Assembly: GCA_024760905.1 (NCBI GenBank)
Contig: CM045729.1
Location: 50,859,580 to 50,923,579, forward strand
DNA: 64,000 bases
Reading direction: 5' to 3'
From: Plotosus lineatus
Taxonomy: Eukaryota; Chordata; Actinopteri; Siluriformes; Plotosidae
The first letter of the stretch is position 1. Every line of letters starts with the position of its first letter. Of the stretch, positions 36,230 through 48,493 are shown one piece after another. The notes under the pieces were generated by a model. The model was not told the origin of the DNA, made no database searches, and saw only the letters and a program-made list of their open reading frames with translations. The translations under genes and the position numbers were made by a program.

Positions 36230-36230
<1 letters not shown>

Positions 36231-36298
<68 letters not shown>

Positions 36299-36352
36299 AG
36301 AGTGTGTGTGTGTGTGTGAGAGAGAGCTAGAGAGAGAGAGAGAGAGAGAGAC
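36231..36352 (+). repeat. (GT)n-(GA)n compound microsatellite
   Basis: A GT run of about 65 bp, a short break (cagagtg), more GT, then GA repeats. Confidence 0.94.
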
Positions 36353-36540
36353 TGCCTACAGAGTCAGTCAGAGATGAAAGGAGGCTTAACTTAGTTTAGT
36401 TTTTTTTTAAGTTGTTTAATTCAGTAAATGTTTAATAAATGTGGTGTACTCGCCGAATGTGAGCAGAATGTGGCTCATCTGGACTTCCAGATCCGCCGAA
36501 TCAGGCGTTTGACATGTAAAACCGCCGCGTTAGAAAAAAT

Positions 36541-36580
36541 GCTCTGGAACGGATTAATTTCATAAGTAGGAGGCCGACTG
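36541..36580 (-). mobile_element. Terminal fragment of an A-related TA-transposon
   Basis: ctggaacggattaatttcat then aagtaggaggccgactg is the inverted form of a terminus (cagtcggcctcc...aaattaatccgttccag) related to family A. The other end was not located with confidence; it may lie near 35.9 kb. Confidence 0.45.
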
Positions 36581-36590
36581 TGTGTGTGTA

Positions 36591-36595
<5 letters not shown>

Positions 36596-36678
<83 letters not shown>
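36596..36678. repeat. (TA)n microsatellite
   Basis: An uninterrupted TA run of about 83 bp abutting element C2. Confidence 0.96.
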
Positions 36679-36681
<3 letters not shown>

Positions 36682-36682
36682 G

Positions 36683-37177
36683 CAGGGATCCCTCACTTTC
36701 CGAGGTTAATGGGGGGAGAGACACCCCCCCTGCCACCGCTGATTTCCGCGAAGTATGATCGACCCCCCTGTCTGGCGTATACGTATATGTATATGTGTAT
36801 ATAATATCAATAAATACACATTCAATGCTATAAATGCATATAATAAGAATTACATTTTTAGAAATAATGCATAAGATGTAAATAAAATATAAATACACAC
36901 ACATACAGATGCATGTGCATACACTCAGATGCGCATCGCACATAAAAATGTAAGTTGTTTTGTTGGGAGGTTTGGGGGTTTTTTGTTTGTTTGTTTTTGT
37001 TTGTTTCAGGCTTTTTTTGCATAATTGGCCTTGTTTTGCGGCATTTCCCTATTTTTCCTTCATTTCCTTATTTTTTATTTTTCGATGAATATTTTTGAAA
37101 AACATGCAATGCACTGAAGCTGAAGCCACAGAAACTGAAGCACGAATCTGCGGCTTAAATAAAGTTAAGGGGGCCAA

Positions 37178-37180
<3 letters not shown>
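36683..37180 (+). mobile_element. Family C TA-transposon with an unusual right end
   Basis: The left end cagggatccctcactttccg and most of the interior match C1. The right end is ttaagggggccaactg, not the expected cgagggatccctg. TA repeats border both sides (36596-36678 and 37183-37233). Confidence 0.75.

Positions 37181-37182
<2 letters not shown>

Positions 37183-37233
<51 letters not shown>
37183..37233. repeat. (TA)n microsatellite
   Basis: TA run directly after C2. Confidence 0.95.
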
Positions 37234-37235
<2 letters not shown>

Positions 37236-37239
37236 TGCC

Positions 37240-37735
37240 CATTCATGGTTCACTGATCGCGGCCCCACATACCTGCGGATCAGCAGCCCCTGAAGTTACC
37301 GGCATATGATTCAAATTTAGCCAATGGCTGAGAACTTTTTTTTCTCCCTTTTGCTGATTGGTTGTAGATGATGTGAACACCTTTTTTTTGTCCTTTGTTC
37401 ACAAGTTATCAACGTAATTGCCTGAATTGTGAAGTAAATTTTTTAGTGTGTTTTTAATGATTATTTAAGCCCTATGCTGCTACTCAAACGTATCTTCTCT
37501 AGCTTCTGGTACAGAGCCTAAGTGCTTTATTTATTCATAAATATTATCACAGTAGAAAATTAAAAAGTTTTTACTTAATCATTACTACATTTTACTACAT
37601 TATTACTGTGTTAATGAAGCATATTTTAGCGCATGTAATCTCATACACAGGGTTTTTAAACCGCGTCAATTATTCACGGATCTTCAGGATCCATGGGTAG
37701 GGTACACAACCCCTATGAATAACGGGGACCTTCTA
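37240..37735 (+). mobile_element. Family B-related element, diverged
   Basis: Shares agccaatggctgagaac and the ttgctgattggttgtagatg block with the left part of B2/B3, and ttttagcgcatgtaatctca plus a final cctatgaataacggggacct with their right part. The termini are too diverged to set exact ends. Confidence 0.5.
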
Positions 37736-37754
37736 TATATATATATACTCACTC

Positions 37755-38019
37755 AACAGGTTGTCACTGTCACCCCAGTGTGGCTATCTGGGTTATCAAA
37801 GGCCGGCCATGTCTCTCACTGCCTGTGGTGTGAGGTTGTAAAAGAACCATTACTGATTTTTGTAAATAGTAGCTGTATAGCCATCAGCATGTTTCTGTCC
37901 TGTGATGGCCTGGCAAGCTGTCCAGGGTGTACTCTGCCCTTGCCCAGAGTTGGTTGAGATGGGGGCAAGCCTTCTCAGAACCCTAATTAGGATTAAGCAG
38001 TTCAGAAATTGAATGAAAA

Positions 38020-38022
<3 letters not shown>
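37755..38022 (+). mobile_element. SINE S1, type 2 tail, 5'-truncated
   Basis: Starts in the segment before the body (gttgtcactgtcaccccagt), followed by the S1 body and type 2 tail to cagaaattgaatgaaaaa. (TA)n follows. Confidence 0.78.

Positions 38023-38086
<64 letters not shown>
38023..38086. repeat. (TA)n microsatellite
   Basis: TA run of about 64 bp after a SINE A-rich end. Confidence 0.95.
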
Positions 38087-38091
<5 letters not shown>

Positions 38092-38228
38092 ATAAAAACA
38101 CTGTATGTGTTGCACTGTAATACAGCCTTAATTACAGTGCAAAATCACCAATTCAGTTGATCAGATCAAAGCTCAGCAAGATTATGTGGCCATAAAATGA
38201 AGTCAGCTGATGTCCTAAATACTGCATA

Positions 38229-38414
38229 CAGAATGACCAGGTTATGACATCAGCAGACATTTTCCTCTCTGATAATGAAGGAGTGGTTCAGGGAGCATGA
38301 GGAATCATCTTCACACATGATCTGGCACCACACAGTCCTGACATGAACCCTATTGAAAATCTTTTGGATGTGCTGGACAAGACTTTATGGATTGGTTCAA
38401 CTGGTGCAAAATAA
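38229..38414 (+). pseudogene. Tc1-like transposase C-terminal remnant
   Basis: A single frame reads VMTSADIFLSDNEGVVQGA, stop, GIIFTHDLAP, then HSPDMNPIENLLDVLDKTL to a stop. It contains the catalytic Asp context (HDLAPH) and Glu context (SPDMNPIENL) of Tc1 transposases. Residues between the motifs are deleted and one internal stop is present. The enclosing element probably ends near gggtggggagtg at 38532. Confidence 0.72.
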
Positions 38415-39169
38415 ACCCAAATCTGGATCGAAAAACTGTTGTGATGTTGCTTAAATTGGTCTGAACAATGGTGTAGCTATTACAAGCTGTAACCAATATT
38501 TGAGTGTGTGAAATTTTTTGGGTGGGGAGTGTATAAAAATAAGAATGTATACACGTATTCTCACGCATGTGTCTTCTTTAATCATAACTTTTTAATACGT
38601 AATTGGTATCTTTAAATATTTACTACAGTATTTGGTCTGAATAATATAATTTATTACATATCATTTTTACTTTTATTTATGTAACAAAACAAAACTTAAC
38701 TTAGAGAAGTATTTCCAAAGAAAATATCTAGAGCACTATTTGCAGAACAATGAATCTGGCAACCCTGACTATCATTTCAGTTATGAGATTACATACCCAG
38801 TTACATTCACTCTATTTGAGTGTGTATGAGATAAACCAAGAAAAAAAAAACAAGCTATGTTTAGAGCAAAGCATGTCTACACTGAGCAAGGATTAGGTTA
38901 TGTAGAAATATAAAAGTGTATTTTGGTAAAGTGAAGCAGAGCAGACTACAGTTCAGCATGTTCCTTTGCAGTTGGTTGTTCAGTGTCCTTGTAGTTTGAG
39001 CCCATAATCTCTATTAGAATGCTCACATTTTGGCCGCATTAAAAGTTTTCTTTGTATAATGCAGTAAGAGAAGGAGTGGTCTTGTGCTGTGGACTTAATA
39101 GGGTTTAATAGGATCTATCCACAATAGGATCAATGCACAACTGCACTATCTTCACTGATGTTGCTAATG

Positions 39170-39299
<130 letters not shown>

Positions 39300-39939
39300 G
39301 ATTCTTTTCAACATTAGTGCAGCTAGTGATTTTCTCTAGCAGTTAGAGATGGTGTTTTTCCTCCTCTTCTTTTCCACTGTCAGCTTATTTTTTCGAGAAA
39401 AGGACACAAGTCAATAGAATTAAAGTGCTGATGGGAATCTCTGCATTAGCAGTGCCAATATAACACTATATCTCAAACAGACACATTGCTCCCATCCATG
39501 TTGCTACCATCCACTTTCTCCTAGCTAAGTCTCACCTTCTCAGTTCTCATATTGCATAAATGTGCAATATGAGTCATGTCTCATTATGTGTAGAAAATGA
39601 GCTGCTAGTTGAGCATTTTTTCGGGCCGGACAAACCACTGTGTAGGAATTATCAACCTTGCAGTGGTTTTCTGCAAATACCAACGTCACATAGTTCAACT
39701 ACCAATACTCCCACTTGTCAAATTGCTTTAGGGTCCTCTATCTATTGCTTGACTGATGCATCTGTATAATGCATACAGTTCTCCAAAGAGAATCATCCAT
39801 ACTATTAAATGAGACCTTGAATAACAATCAGACACAGCCTGCAATCTTTAACACACACTCAGCCTGTATGAGTACATGTGTGCTTTTTTGTGCCTACAGT
39901 GTCTCATAACCTTTACCTCAACATTTGTAGCCACTAAGT

Positions 39940-39940
<1 letters not shown>

Positions 39941-40014
<74 letters not shown>
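39941..40014 (+). repeat. (GT)n microsatellite
   Basis: An uninterrupted GT run of about 74 bp. Confidence 0.95.
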
Positions 40015-40017
<3 letters not shown>

Positions 40018-40559
40018 ATGCTCATCACAGAAGCTTTTCCTCTCAGGGAAACGAGAATGCAGGTGGGCGGCTGGAATGAAGAAATGAAGAGAAGAACAGA
40101 GCTGCATCTTTTATCCCTCATCCCTCTGCCCAACATAGGCACGAGTGGGTGGTGTGGAGGCACCACAGCCAGTTTACACCCCCGTTTTTCTCTCACATAC
40201 AGACACACATTACAAGAAATTTGGATTATTTTCTGAATACGTATATACAAAATGTCCAAAAGCTTGTGTAAAAGTCTCCATCCAGATACCAGTTTCACAA
40301 AACAAATAGAAACTATTAAGAACTATGTCATAATTAGTAATATGTGTAATATACAATGCTTAATAAATCTTTTAGACAACGTCTCACAATTAACAGAAAT
40401 ACAAATTGTTTTTAACCTTCGCTTCATGTGTTTACACAGAATATAATGATCCCAGTCATCTTAATATTGTAGATATTATTTCAAGAAGAATGAGCAATAT
40501 GAAATATTATAAATGGGGGACTGGCCAAGACTCCAGATGTGAATCTATTTGAACGTGGG

Positions 40560-40905
40560 TTCATTCATTCATTCATTCATTCATTTTATGAACCATATAA
40601 TCCTAATTAGGATCCTGGGGAGGCTGGCACCCATCTCAGCCGACTTTGAACGTGGGCAGAGTACACCCTGCATAGCTCGCCAGGCCATCGCAGAGAAAAA
40701 ACATGCTGATGGATATGCAGCCTACACTTTATGAAAGTCAACAATGGATCCTTTACATACCTCTCATCACACAGTGAGAGACATGGCCGGCCTTTGATAA
40801 CCCAGTTAGCTGCACTTTGGTGACCGCAGTTGATAGTGGGGCTTGAACCCCTGATATTGAGATCAGTAACCCAGCACCATTCCACCAGACCACCACTGCC
40901 CCAAA
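40560..40905 (-). mobile_element. SINE S1, type 2 tail, full length
   Basis: Begins with (attc)n, the poly-unit end of the SINE, then the type 2 tail (cctaattaggatcctgggga), S1 body with some changes, and a tRNA-like head (gggcttgaacccctg ... ccaccactgcccc). Confidence 0.8.
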
Positions 40906-41544
40906 CATGCATTTAATGTGTTCAATTGTTTAACTACTCCTACTAATACGGTTATATTTCTTGATGGGTGAGGTTATTTGTATGTCTTTGTTTTTAAGAA
41001 GCTTTACACAAGGAAATTATTAACAAGTTTTGATTAATAGTTTTCGAGGCCGTGGAGTATGGACTCATATGGAGTATATCACTTCAATAGATTGTTGTTA
41101 TAATCGAGATGATGATCCTAATCTGGGAGTTTTTAAAGGATTCTTTACCACTGCAGGATAGGGGCAATTCTAACAATCTTGCAGTCAATTACACAAGTTA
41201 AGACCCCAACGCTCCCAAAAAATTTTACAATATAACATCTATATAAGATCTATCACAAGCTAGAGTGCCATGCTGGATCTGATGATCTGTGAATGGTGGG
41301 ATCTATGTGGTTTGATGAGAAAAAACTGAAAGTGAAAGTGATATTTAACAGAAATTTAAAAAGGAGGGAAATGAGCTACCTTGGTTGGAGTTTGCGCTCT
41401 CTGAGTGCTTCTTGATGAAGACTGGGATTGGTTTATTCAAAAACTGATTGCATGAAAATTTCCTCCAAAGACAGTCATTGGCAACATTTTGTTACAAACT
41501 ATTTGGAACATTTGGTGAAAAGCTTTGGTCAAGGCCCAAACAGT

Positions 41545-41635
41545 GGCAGCTTGCCGGTACTTTGACTTACACCCCCAACCTGATCAGAAACCCAGAGCAT
41601 TAACCACTGAGCTAACCCTGCCCTCATGTAAAGGT
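41545..41635 (-). mobile_element. SINE-like tRNA head fragment (S4-like)
   Basis: On the minus strand, gggcagggttagctcagtgg then ttaatgctctgg and a box B-like region resembles a tRNA-derived head. It is short and diverged. Confidence 0.4.
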
Positions 41636-41693
41636 CCCACTGTTCTAAAGGTAAGAAGAGACAATATTAAATACATCATCATCTTATTCTTCT

Positions 41694-41968
41694 TACAGTT
41701 GTTCCAAGGTTGGGTCGTGGGGGCAGCAGCCTAAGCATTGAGGTCCAGACTTCCCTCTCCCCAGCCACTTCCTCCAGCTCTTCTGTGGGAACAACATGGC
41801 ATTATAAAACTAGCCAAGAAACATAGTCCCTCCATTGTGTTCTGGGTCGTACCCGGGGTCAATTCCCAGTTGGACATGCGCGAAACACCACCCCAGGGAG
41901 GCATTCAGGAGTTATTCTAATCAGATGCCTGCGCCACCTCAACTAGCTCCTCTCAACATGAAAGAGCA
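41694..41968 (+). mobile_element. Non-LTR retrotransposon 3' fragment
   Basis: Contains gtacccggggtcaattcccag, cgaaacaccaccccagggag and gcgccacctcaactagctcc, which I recognise from memory as part of a widespread fish LINE (Rex1/CR1-like or similar). No intact frame. The family name is uncertain. Confidence 0.4.
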
Positions 41969-42629
41969 ATTCAGTTCAATTTTGCATTTTACTTTTAATT
42001 TTTTGTCACCTTACATTCTTCAACACAAATAAAACATGAATTGCAATAAACTTTAAATTTTGTATTTATTTTATTTAATGGGAGGCAGGTCTCTAAATTT
42101 GTTACTTCTTCAGCCCTTGAACTCAGTGGATTTGGCTGTTCAAGGTGTAGCCATAGCTTTTCAGGAGTTAAATTGTTCACTCACTTGTGTAATCTCTGAA
42201 AAAGAAAACGGAAGCAACAGAAAGGAAGACTCTGGAGAGTTTAGTGAAGTTCAAAATGGCACCATCTTAGTATGCCAGCTTTTCAACAACTGAATATATC
42301 AAATTTCCACACCGCTACAGCTGCCTGTGTCAACTGACAGTGACGTTACTGTACAGTGGAAATGCCTAGGAGCAACAACAGCTGGCTACTCAGACCCACA
42401 GGCTGGGACCCCAGAGAGCTGGAAAGCTTTGTGTGTAAAATTCTTCTGGCATGACTTCAGCTTCTGGGAGAGCAAAACAATGTGGGTTTTTATGGTTGAA
42501 CAACCACAGGCAAGCCTAAAATGTTCAGATCACAAGTTCTAGCCATAAGACTATTGAGCAGTGGAAATGTGTGGACCATTTTTCAACATAGAAATATGTA
42601 CAGGCATCTCAGAAGCTGATATTATGGCC

Positions 42630-42965
42630 TATGGGACATGGTGGCGTAGTGGTTAACACATCCACCTCAACCAAGTAGATCCTGGGTTGGAGTCCAGGGA
42701 TCATTTCTGTGTGGAGTTTGCATGTTTTCTGCACTTGCATGTGTTTCCTCCAGGTACTCTGGTTTCCTGATGGAGCCCAAAGACATCCACATTAGGTTAA
42801 CTGGCTCTTCCAAGTTACCCCTAGGTGTGGATGTGAGTGTAAATGTATATGATGGTAGACCTGTTCACAGTGCACCCTGCCTTTGCCCAGTCAGCTGAGA
42901 TAGGCCCCAGCCTCCCTTACAGCCATAGTCGGATTAAGCATTTCAGCCAATCACTGAGTGATGAG
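42630..42965 (+). mobile_element. S2 tRNA-headed repeat, full length
   Basis: Head acatggtggcgtagtggtta, box B-like ggttggagtcc, middle ggagtttgcatgttttctgc and aaagacatccacattaggtt, and tail with gtgcaccctgcctttgccca, cccagcctccc and gattaagcatttcag. The tail is homologous to the type 2 tail of S1. Confidence 0.75.
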
Positions 42966-43052
42966 TGAGTGTTACGGCCTGGCTGTTAAAGAAAAATTTA
43001 GCTCTCACTATCATACACTTAAATGGAAAGTGCAAAAGACACAAATACATTG

Positions 43053-43275
43053 TAACCGCTTAATCCTAATTTGGGTCACAGGGAGGCTGGTGCCCATCCC
43101 AGACAACTTCAGGCGACGGCAGAGTACACCCTGGACAGCTCGCCAAGCTATTGCACGGCAGAAACACGCCGACGGCTTTGCAGCCTACTCTTTACGAAAG
43201 TCATCAATGGTTCTTTTACATGCCTCACACCATAGACAGTGAGAGACATGGCCCGCCTTTGATAACCCAGTTAGC
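43053..43275 (-). mobile_element. SINE S1, type 2 tail, 5'-truncated
   Basis: Inverted: type 2 tail (gtaaccgcttaatcctaatt) and body up to acccagttagctgca, after which the homology stops. The head is absent. Confidence 0.8.
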
Positions 43276-45202
43276 TGCAAGCAGGTAACAAACCACCACC
43301 CACCCCACCCCACCCCTGCCACCGCCGCCATCAAGAGAAAATGTTTCTGCTTTTTGAGTTACAGGCAAAACAAGACACACACTAATAGAAAGTAGTTTCT
43401 TCGTAGTAGTGTTCACCACCAACCTCGTTCCAAAAATAAAATAAAATATAAATATGTTTGTGGCTTTGGAGCGCCACTGAGCAAGCCAGAGGTAATGGTA
43501 TCCAGGAACAGCGCCTTGTGACCACACGAGGAAGAAGCCTCAAAAGGAACCCGACTACAAATCTACATATCCCAGAACAAATAGCACCAAACTCTGTTGC
43601 TTTATTATTATGTATTAATTTCCGAAAGATACTTGCATAGATAACACTTATTACTGCAGTATTACATACTTGGGTTTGTATTTAATAAACTGATAACGAA
43701 ATCCATTGTATATGAAGAAACAACATTCTGTTAGTGGCGTCTTGTTTTGACTGTAAATAGAAAAGCAGGAACCTTTTCTGGTCTTGAGAATAAATTCAGT
43801 GGACTGTTGACTCTTTATTGCTCTGGACCTTCAATTTGTTTGGATGGCAATTCCATCTCAATTTGTGAGAAGTGGAGGTGATGAGAGAGAGTTTCCCATC
43901 ATCACTTTTCCACACTCGAGTGAACTGTGCTCAGGTGCAAGCCTGCATACTGTCACTCAAATCAAAATGGTTTCCTCCTGGATGGAAAATGTACCTGGTG
44001 CCATTTTCCATTACTAAGATGCCTAGTGAGTTGTTTCCTGGTCACACTGTAAAACCTCTGGCACCAATAATCAAATGCAGCCAACTTCCCGTTGAATCTT
44101 CCGGAGTGCTTTAGTGATGTGTTATGATTTGAAGCTCTTCCATTTGCTAAAGTGATGCCACATGAATTTAATTCTTTTCATATATTGGGTCTTGAGGAGT
44201 GGAGCAACTGAAATGCATGGGCTGTTTAAAATATTAATTCTTCACGTAAATGTTTGGCATCCTCTGCTGTGTGATGATAGAAAGTGCAGTTCCTGTTTCA
44301 CTATAGCGCCCACTAGTGAAGACCTAGAGTCTCACAGAATCCGCAGAAACTGCAACAATAGCTGTACTTGAATGCTGATAGCTCATGCAGTAAAACTTTA
44401 ATGAGTTCTCCAATGTGCTATTATTTAAACTCTGGTTTAGAGTCTTTATTTCTCTTAAATTGCACACAACTCTTAAAAAACATCAAATCCCCCTGTGTGT
44501 CGAAGTACACATGATTCAAGCTTCATTGTATAATGTTTAGAGATACTAAAAAAAGAAAAAGATAAAATATTTGTGAGACTAAAGAAATGCTTCATGCAGT
44601 AGATGGAAATCATAACAAATCCACTTTTTCCTGTAAATCATTTTACATATAAATAAAGCAATATTAAAGGACAGGAGCAACCAGTCCCACTGATCATTTT
44701 CCAGGCTCAGTATGTAAACAGGATATGGATATCGTCTGTTAAAATAAAACTATTTTAGGAAGGATGGCAGTGAGCAAATCATTTAAAAGTATGGTGGAAT
44801 ATTATACTTATATTTATGGCAGAGTTGTGAGACTACTATTGTTCTTTCTGAAGTAGAATTTCAACGACTTCCTCCATTTTTAGTACTAGAGGGACAGTAG
44901 CTTGGTCAGGGACATGACTTTCCCAGAGTCTATTCCAGGAATCTGGGGTAGGTGGTTAAAACACACCTTGAATTGGCTACCAGTTCATCAAACACACCAT
45001 TCAAACACCTTCCCACGTGAACACTGAGGAGAATAGCAAGAAAAATACATTCTCTCCTTTCTCCTCAACCAGCTGTCAGGTCAGTACAATAATTGCCTTG
45101 ATACCTTCCTGGATATGAAGTCTTCCATGCCAGCATCTTACAAGAAGCTGTAAACAAGGTAGGAATAAGATTCATACTACATCGCGATATGATTCAATTT
45201 AC

Positions 45203-45597
<395 letters not shown>

Positions 45598-45764
45598 ACT
45601 ATTTCTCAGTTTACATAAATTCCTTATTTTGCAATATGAGAGTGCTATACATTCTTATATTAATGAACATGGCATTTCTGCACCCTACAAACCTCATATT
45701 TGGATGCTGGTTCCTGCTTGCTTGAGAGTTAAAAACTGCTCACTCAGGAGAATTTTTGTCAGGT

Positions 45765-45925
45765 GACATTCTGTGAACTGTATACACCAGAGATTGCTGT
45801 GTGTGAAATTCCCAGAAGATTAGTAGGTTCTGAAATACACGCAAAACCAAACCATCTGGCACCAATATTTATAATGTGGTTGAAGCCACAGAGGTCACCA
45901 ATTTTCCCCATTCTGTGAGCAATAA
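45765..45925. repeat. Possible dispersed repeat fragment
   Basis: A stretch around gagattgctgtgtgtgaaat, catctggcaccaatatttat and gaggtcaccaattttcccc resembles a dispersed fish repeat I have seen. There is no second copy in the window. Confidence 0.3.
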
Positions 45926-47040
45926 CTAGCGCTTTTGGTGTGTATCTGCATGATTTTTTTGCACTGTGCTGTTGATACACGATTGCTTTATGATTGTGCT
46001 GTTGGTTCGTGATTTGGTGAATGATACTGTAAAGAACAACACAAATGTGTTTTACTACTAACACACTCCTACTCAGACATACCAGGTGAAAGCTGATGGT
46101 GGGAGCCAGAACAGAAGCTGTTTTCTCCTTCCTTCTGACCCTGTTTCAGGTGCTTTCAAGTCATCAGCAATACGTTCTCAAGAGCCATTAATGATGCCCT
46201 CAAGCTTTCCAGTCACTTTTACACAGTCCCTAGAAGTGAAAATGTGATTGTCATGCTGGCCTTGCTGGTAATTCTATAGTGATACTCAAAACTAATTTGT
46301 GCTCTTCTCACTGATATCAGGTATAAATCATATATCATATAAGTTATATGCCAATTTATAGGAAGGTACAATTTATATCAAGTGATGGTTTATTATTTAT
46401 TACTTGTCTGTACTTGCATACTATCAGTTCAAACTGTTCTAAATAAGTTTAAAGAATGTTGACTATGAGAACAGTGTGAATAAGAGTCCTGGGATAACCA
46501 CGAGAGAGTCTTTATGATAACACCACAGTCCTGAGGTGTAAGTGAGATTATTCACAGTAGCAAGGGAGAAATTTGAGTACATGCTGTTGTTGGGAATGTA
46601 AATATTTTGGGTATTCACATGGGAACTGACCACTACACAACTGAAAGTTCCCAGCCCCCATTACTTGAGAATATATAACTCAGAAAGTTACCGCTCTAAT
46701 GATACATTATAGGTTTATGTCATGTCACATTTAAAGTCCTTGATAAGCAGAATTGTTCAAAACATCTGAAAGGTACAGTGTGCAAAATTTAGCATTATGT
46801 AGCCGCATCTAGTGGCGTGAATACAGATTGGTACTGAATTTTCTTTCATTCCGAACCCCTTTTCTTTAAAGCCTATAGGATTCTTGGCAAATGAAAAGAC
46901 ATTGAGGTGCACGATGGCAGCCAACATACAGGAGGACCTGCACCCCATGTAGACAGAGACAGCTTATTCGAGGGATTAGAAAACTCAGTGAGTTTAAAAC
47001 GGAATATAGATGATTTAAAATGTATTAACTGATGAAGATG

Positions 47041-47400
47041 AGGCGGTGGTGGCCTGGTGATAAGATACTGGATTAATAAACCCAAGATTGGGGGGGTTCA
47101 AGCCCCACTGTCAACAGTTGTCACTGCTCTCCGCCCAGTGTGGATAACTGGGTTATCAAAGGCCGGACATGTCTTTCACTGTCTATGGTGAGAGGCCGGA
47201 CATGTCTTTCACTGTCTATGGTGAGAGGCGTGTAAAAGAACCATTGCTGACTTTCGTCAAGAGTTGCTGCATAGCCATTGTTTCTGCCCTGTGATGGCCT
47301 GGCAAGCTGTCCAAAATGTACTCTGCCCTCACCCAGAGTCAGGTGAGATGGGTGCCAGCTCCCCTGCAACCCTAATTAGGATTAAGCAGTTCAGAAAATG
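47041..47400 (+). mobile_element. SINE S1, type 2 tail, full length with 33-bp duplication
   Basis: Head ggcggtggtggcctggtgat, box B-like ggttcaagccc, body and tail to attaagcagttcagaaaatg. Inside the body a 33-bp unit starting ggccggacatgtctttcact is repeated perfectly (47161-47193 and 47194-47226). The short sequence aactgatga occurs on both flanks. Confidence 0.85.
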
Positions 47401-47454
47401 AACGAGTGAATGAACTGATGATGTACTTTCTGCTAATATTCCTTCATTTTGCCA

Positions 47455-47547
47455 TGCTGGGGTTGCAAGGAGACTGGAGACTATTTTAGCTGACAATAAG
47501 CAAAAACGGAGTACACCCTGAATAACTCACCAGTTCTTCACAGGCCC

Positions 47548-47596
<49 letters not shown>

Positions 47597-47720
47597 GCAT
47601 TAACACTGACACAAAGGGTCAAGTTGGAAAAGCCAGTTACCCAAGTGTGCACAAGTATCGTGAAAATGTGGAAACCCCCACAGAAATGCCCTCGGACTGG
47701 AACCCCAGGCCTTCTTGGTT
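47455..47720 (-). mobile_element. S2-type repeat, inverted, with CA interior
   Basis: Minus-strand tail (gtgtactccgtttttgctta), CA microsatellite at 47549-47595 in the middle, and an eroded head side. Order matches 45203-45597. Confidence 0.55.
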
Positions 47721-47770
47721 TTATTTCTGTGAATTGATTCTCTGAAACCTGACACATTGCATCTTCTTCT

Positions 47771-48020
47771 TTTTCTTTTCCTTTCGGCTTTCCCCCCTTT
47801 TTCAGGGGTCGCCACAGCAAATCACATGATCCATATGTTTGGTTTCGCATAGGTTTTTACGTCAATGCCCTTCCTGACACAACCCTTTAGCAAGGGGCAG
47901 AAACACGCTGATGGTTGTGCAGCCCACTCTTTATGAAAGTCAGCAATGGTTCTTTTACAGCCTCACACCATAGACAGTGAGAGACATGGCTAACCCAGTT
48001 AGCTGCACTTGAGGGGGGGG
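47771..48020 (-). mobile_element. SINE S1, type 1 tail, 5'-truncated
   Basis: Inverted type 1 tail (tttcctttcggctttccccc, ggggtcgccacagcaaatca) and S1 body to gttagctgcacttgagg, ending in a G-run. No head. It lies about 200 bp upstream of the putative farp1 exon 1. Confidence 0.8.
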
Positions 48021-48159
48021 GGGGGACCCACCTGACACACTGTATGTCAGTACCTTCAAAAACATGTGACACGCATGCCTAAACAGGGAACATCGGCGTA
48101 TAGTCCCGCCGTGGTCGCTAGGTAGCGGTATACCCTCCCCCCCCCCCCCCCTTACTTTC

Positions 48160-48270
48160 GACATGAGGTTGCTGTAATTCCAGCTCCCGCCGTCATTGGC
48201 TGTTCATTGTTGCGAGCGGAGGCGCTCGCGCTCAATCTTGCTCTGCTCTCTCCGTGGGGAGCCGGCCGAC
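48160..48270 (+). promoter_or_regulatory. farp1: Probable farp1 CpG-rich promoter
   Basis: After tens of kilobases of CpG-poor DNA the sequence becomes CpG-rich (gcgagcggaggcgctcgcgc). It contains an inverted CCAAT box, ATTGG at 48195-48199 inside cattggctg, and no obvious TATA box. This is the usual composition of a broad CpG-island promoter. Assignment to farp1 rests on position and strand: the next coding exon downstream is farp1 exon 2, and a splice donor follows at 48451/48452. The start site is inferred to lie near 48200-48240. Confidence 0.6.
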
Positions 48271-48451
48271 ATGGCGACCGCCACGACGCTCCTCTCTGCT
48301 AACAGCCGCATTTGAACCGGGTTCGGGTTTTATTTCGAGTCCAGCAGCGTTCAAGCTCAAGCTCCTTGCCTTTAATAAAACGTCCGTTCGAGCTGTTTCA
48401 GGGGGTTGGGAATACGTGTGTGGACGTGGACGCTGTGGGTTTGTGAGCAGG
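48220..48451 (+). other. farp1: Probable farp1 non-coding first exon
   Basis: The GC-rich segment ends in gagcagg|gtaagt, a near-consensus donor (intron begins 48452). The first in-frame farp1 codon is in the next exon 11.3 kb downstream, so this exon would be entirely 5'UTR. It contains a short upstream ORF and an AATAAA-like run at 48375 that is unlikely to act as a polyA signal here. The 5' boundary is approximate. It could belong to an unrecognised transcript instead, but no other + strand coding exon follows before farp1. Confidence 0.55.
48271..48315 (+). other. Upstream ORF in putative farp1 5'UTR
   Basis: An ATG with G at -3 and G at +4 (gacATGgc), a strong initiation context, opens a 14-codon frame, MATATTLLSANSRI, ending in TGA at 48313-48315. 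If the exon assignment is right, scanning ribosomes should meet this uORF before the farp1 start codon. It is probably regulatory rather than a functional peptide. Confidence 0.4.
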
Positions 48452-48455
48452 GTAA

Positions 48456-48457
<2 letters not shown>

Positions 48458-48491
<34 letters not shown>
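48458..48491 (+). repeat. (CT)17 tract behind splice donor
   Basis: A TC/CT run begins within 7 nt of the gtaagt donor at 48452. Confidence 0.95.
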
Positions 48492-48493
<2 letters not shown>

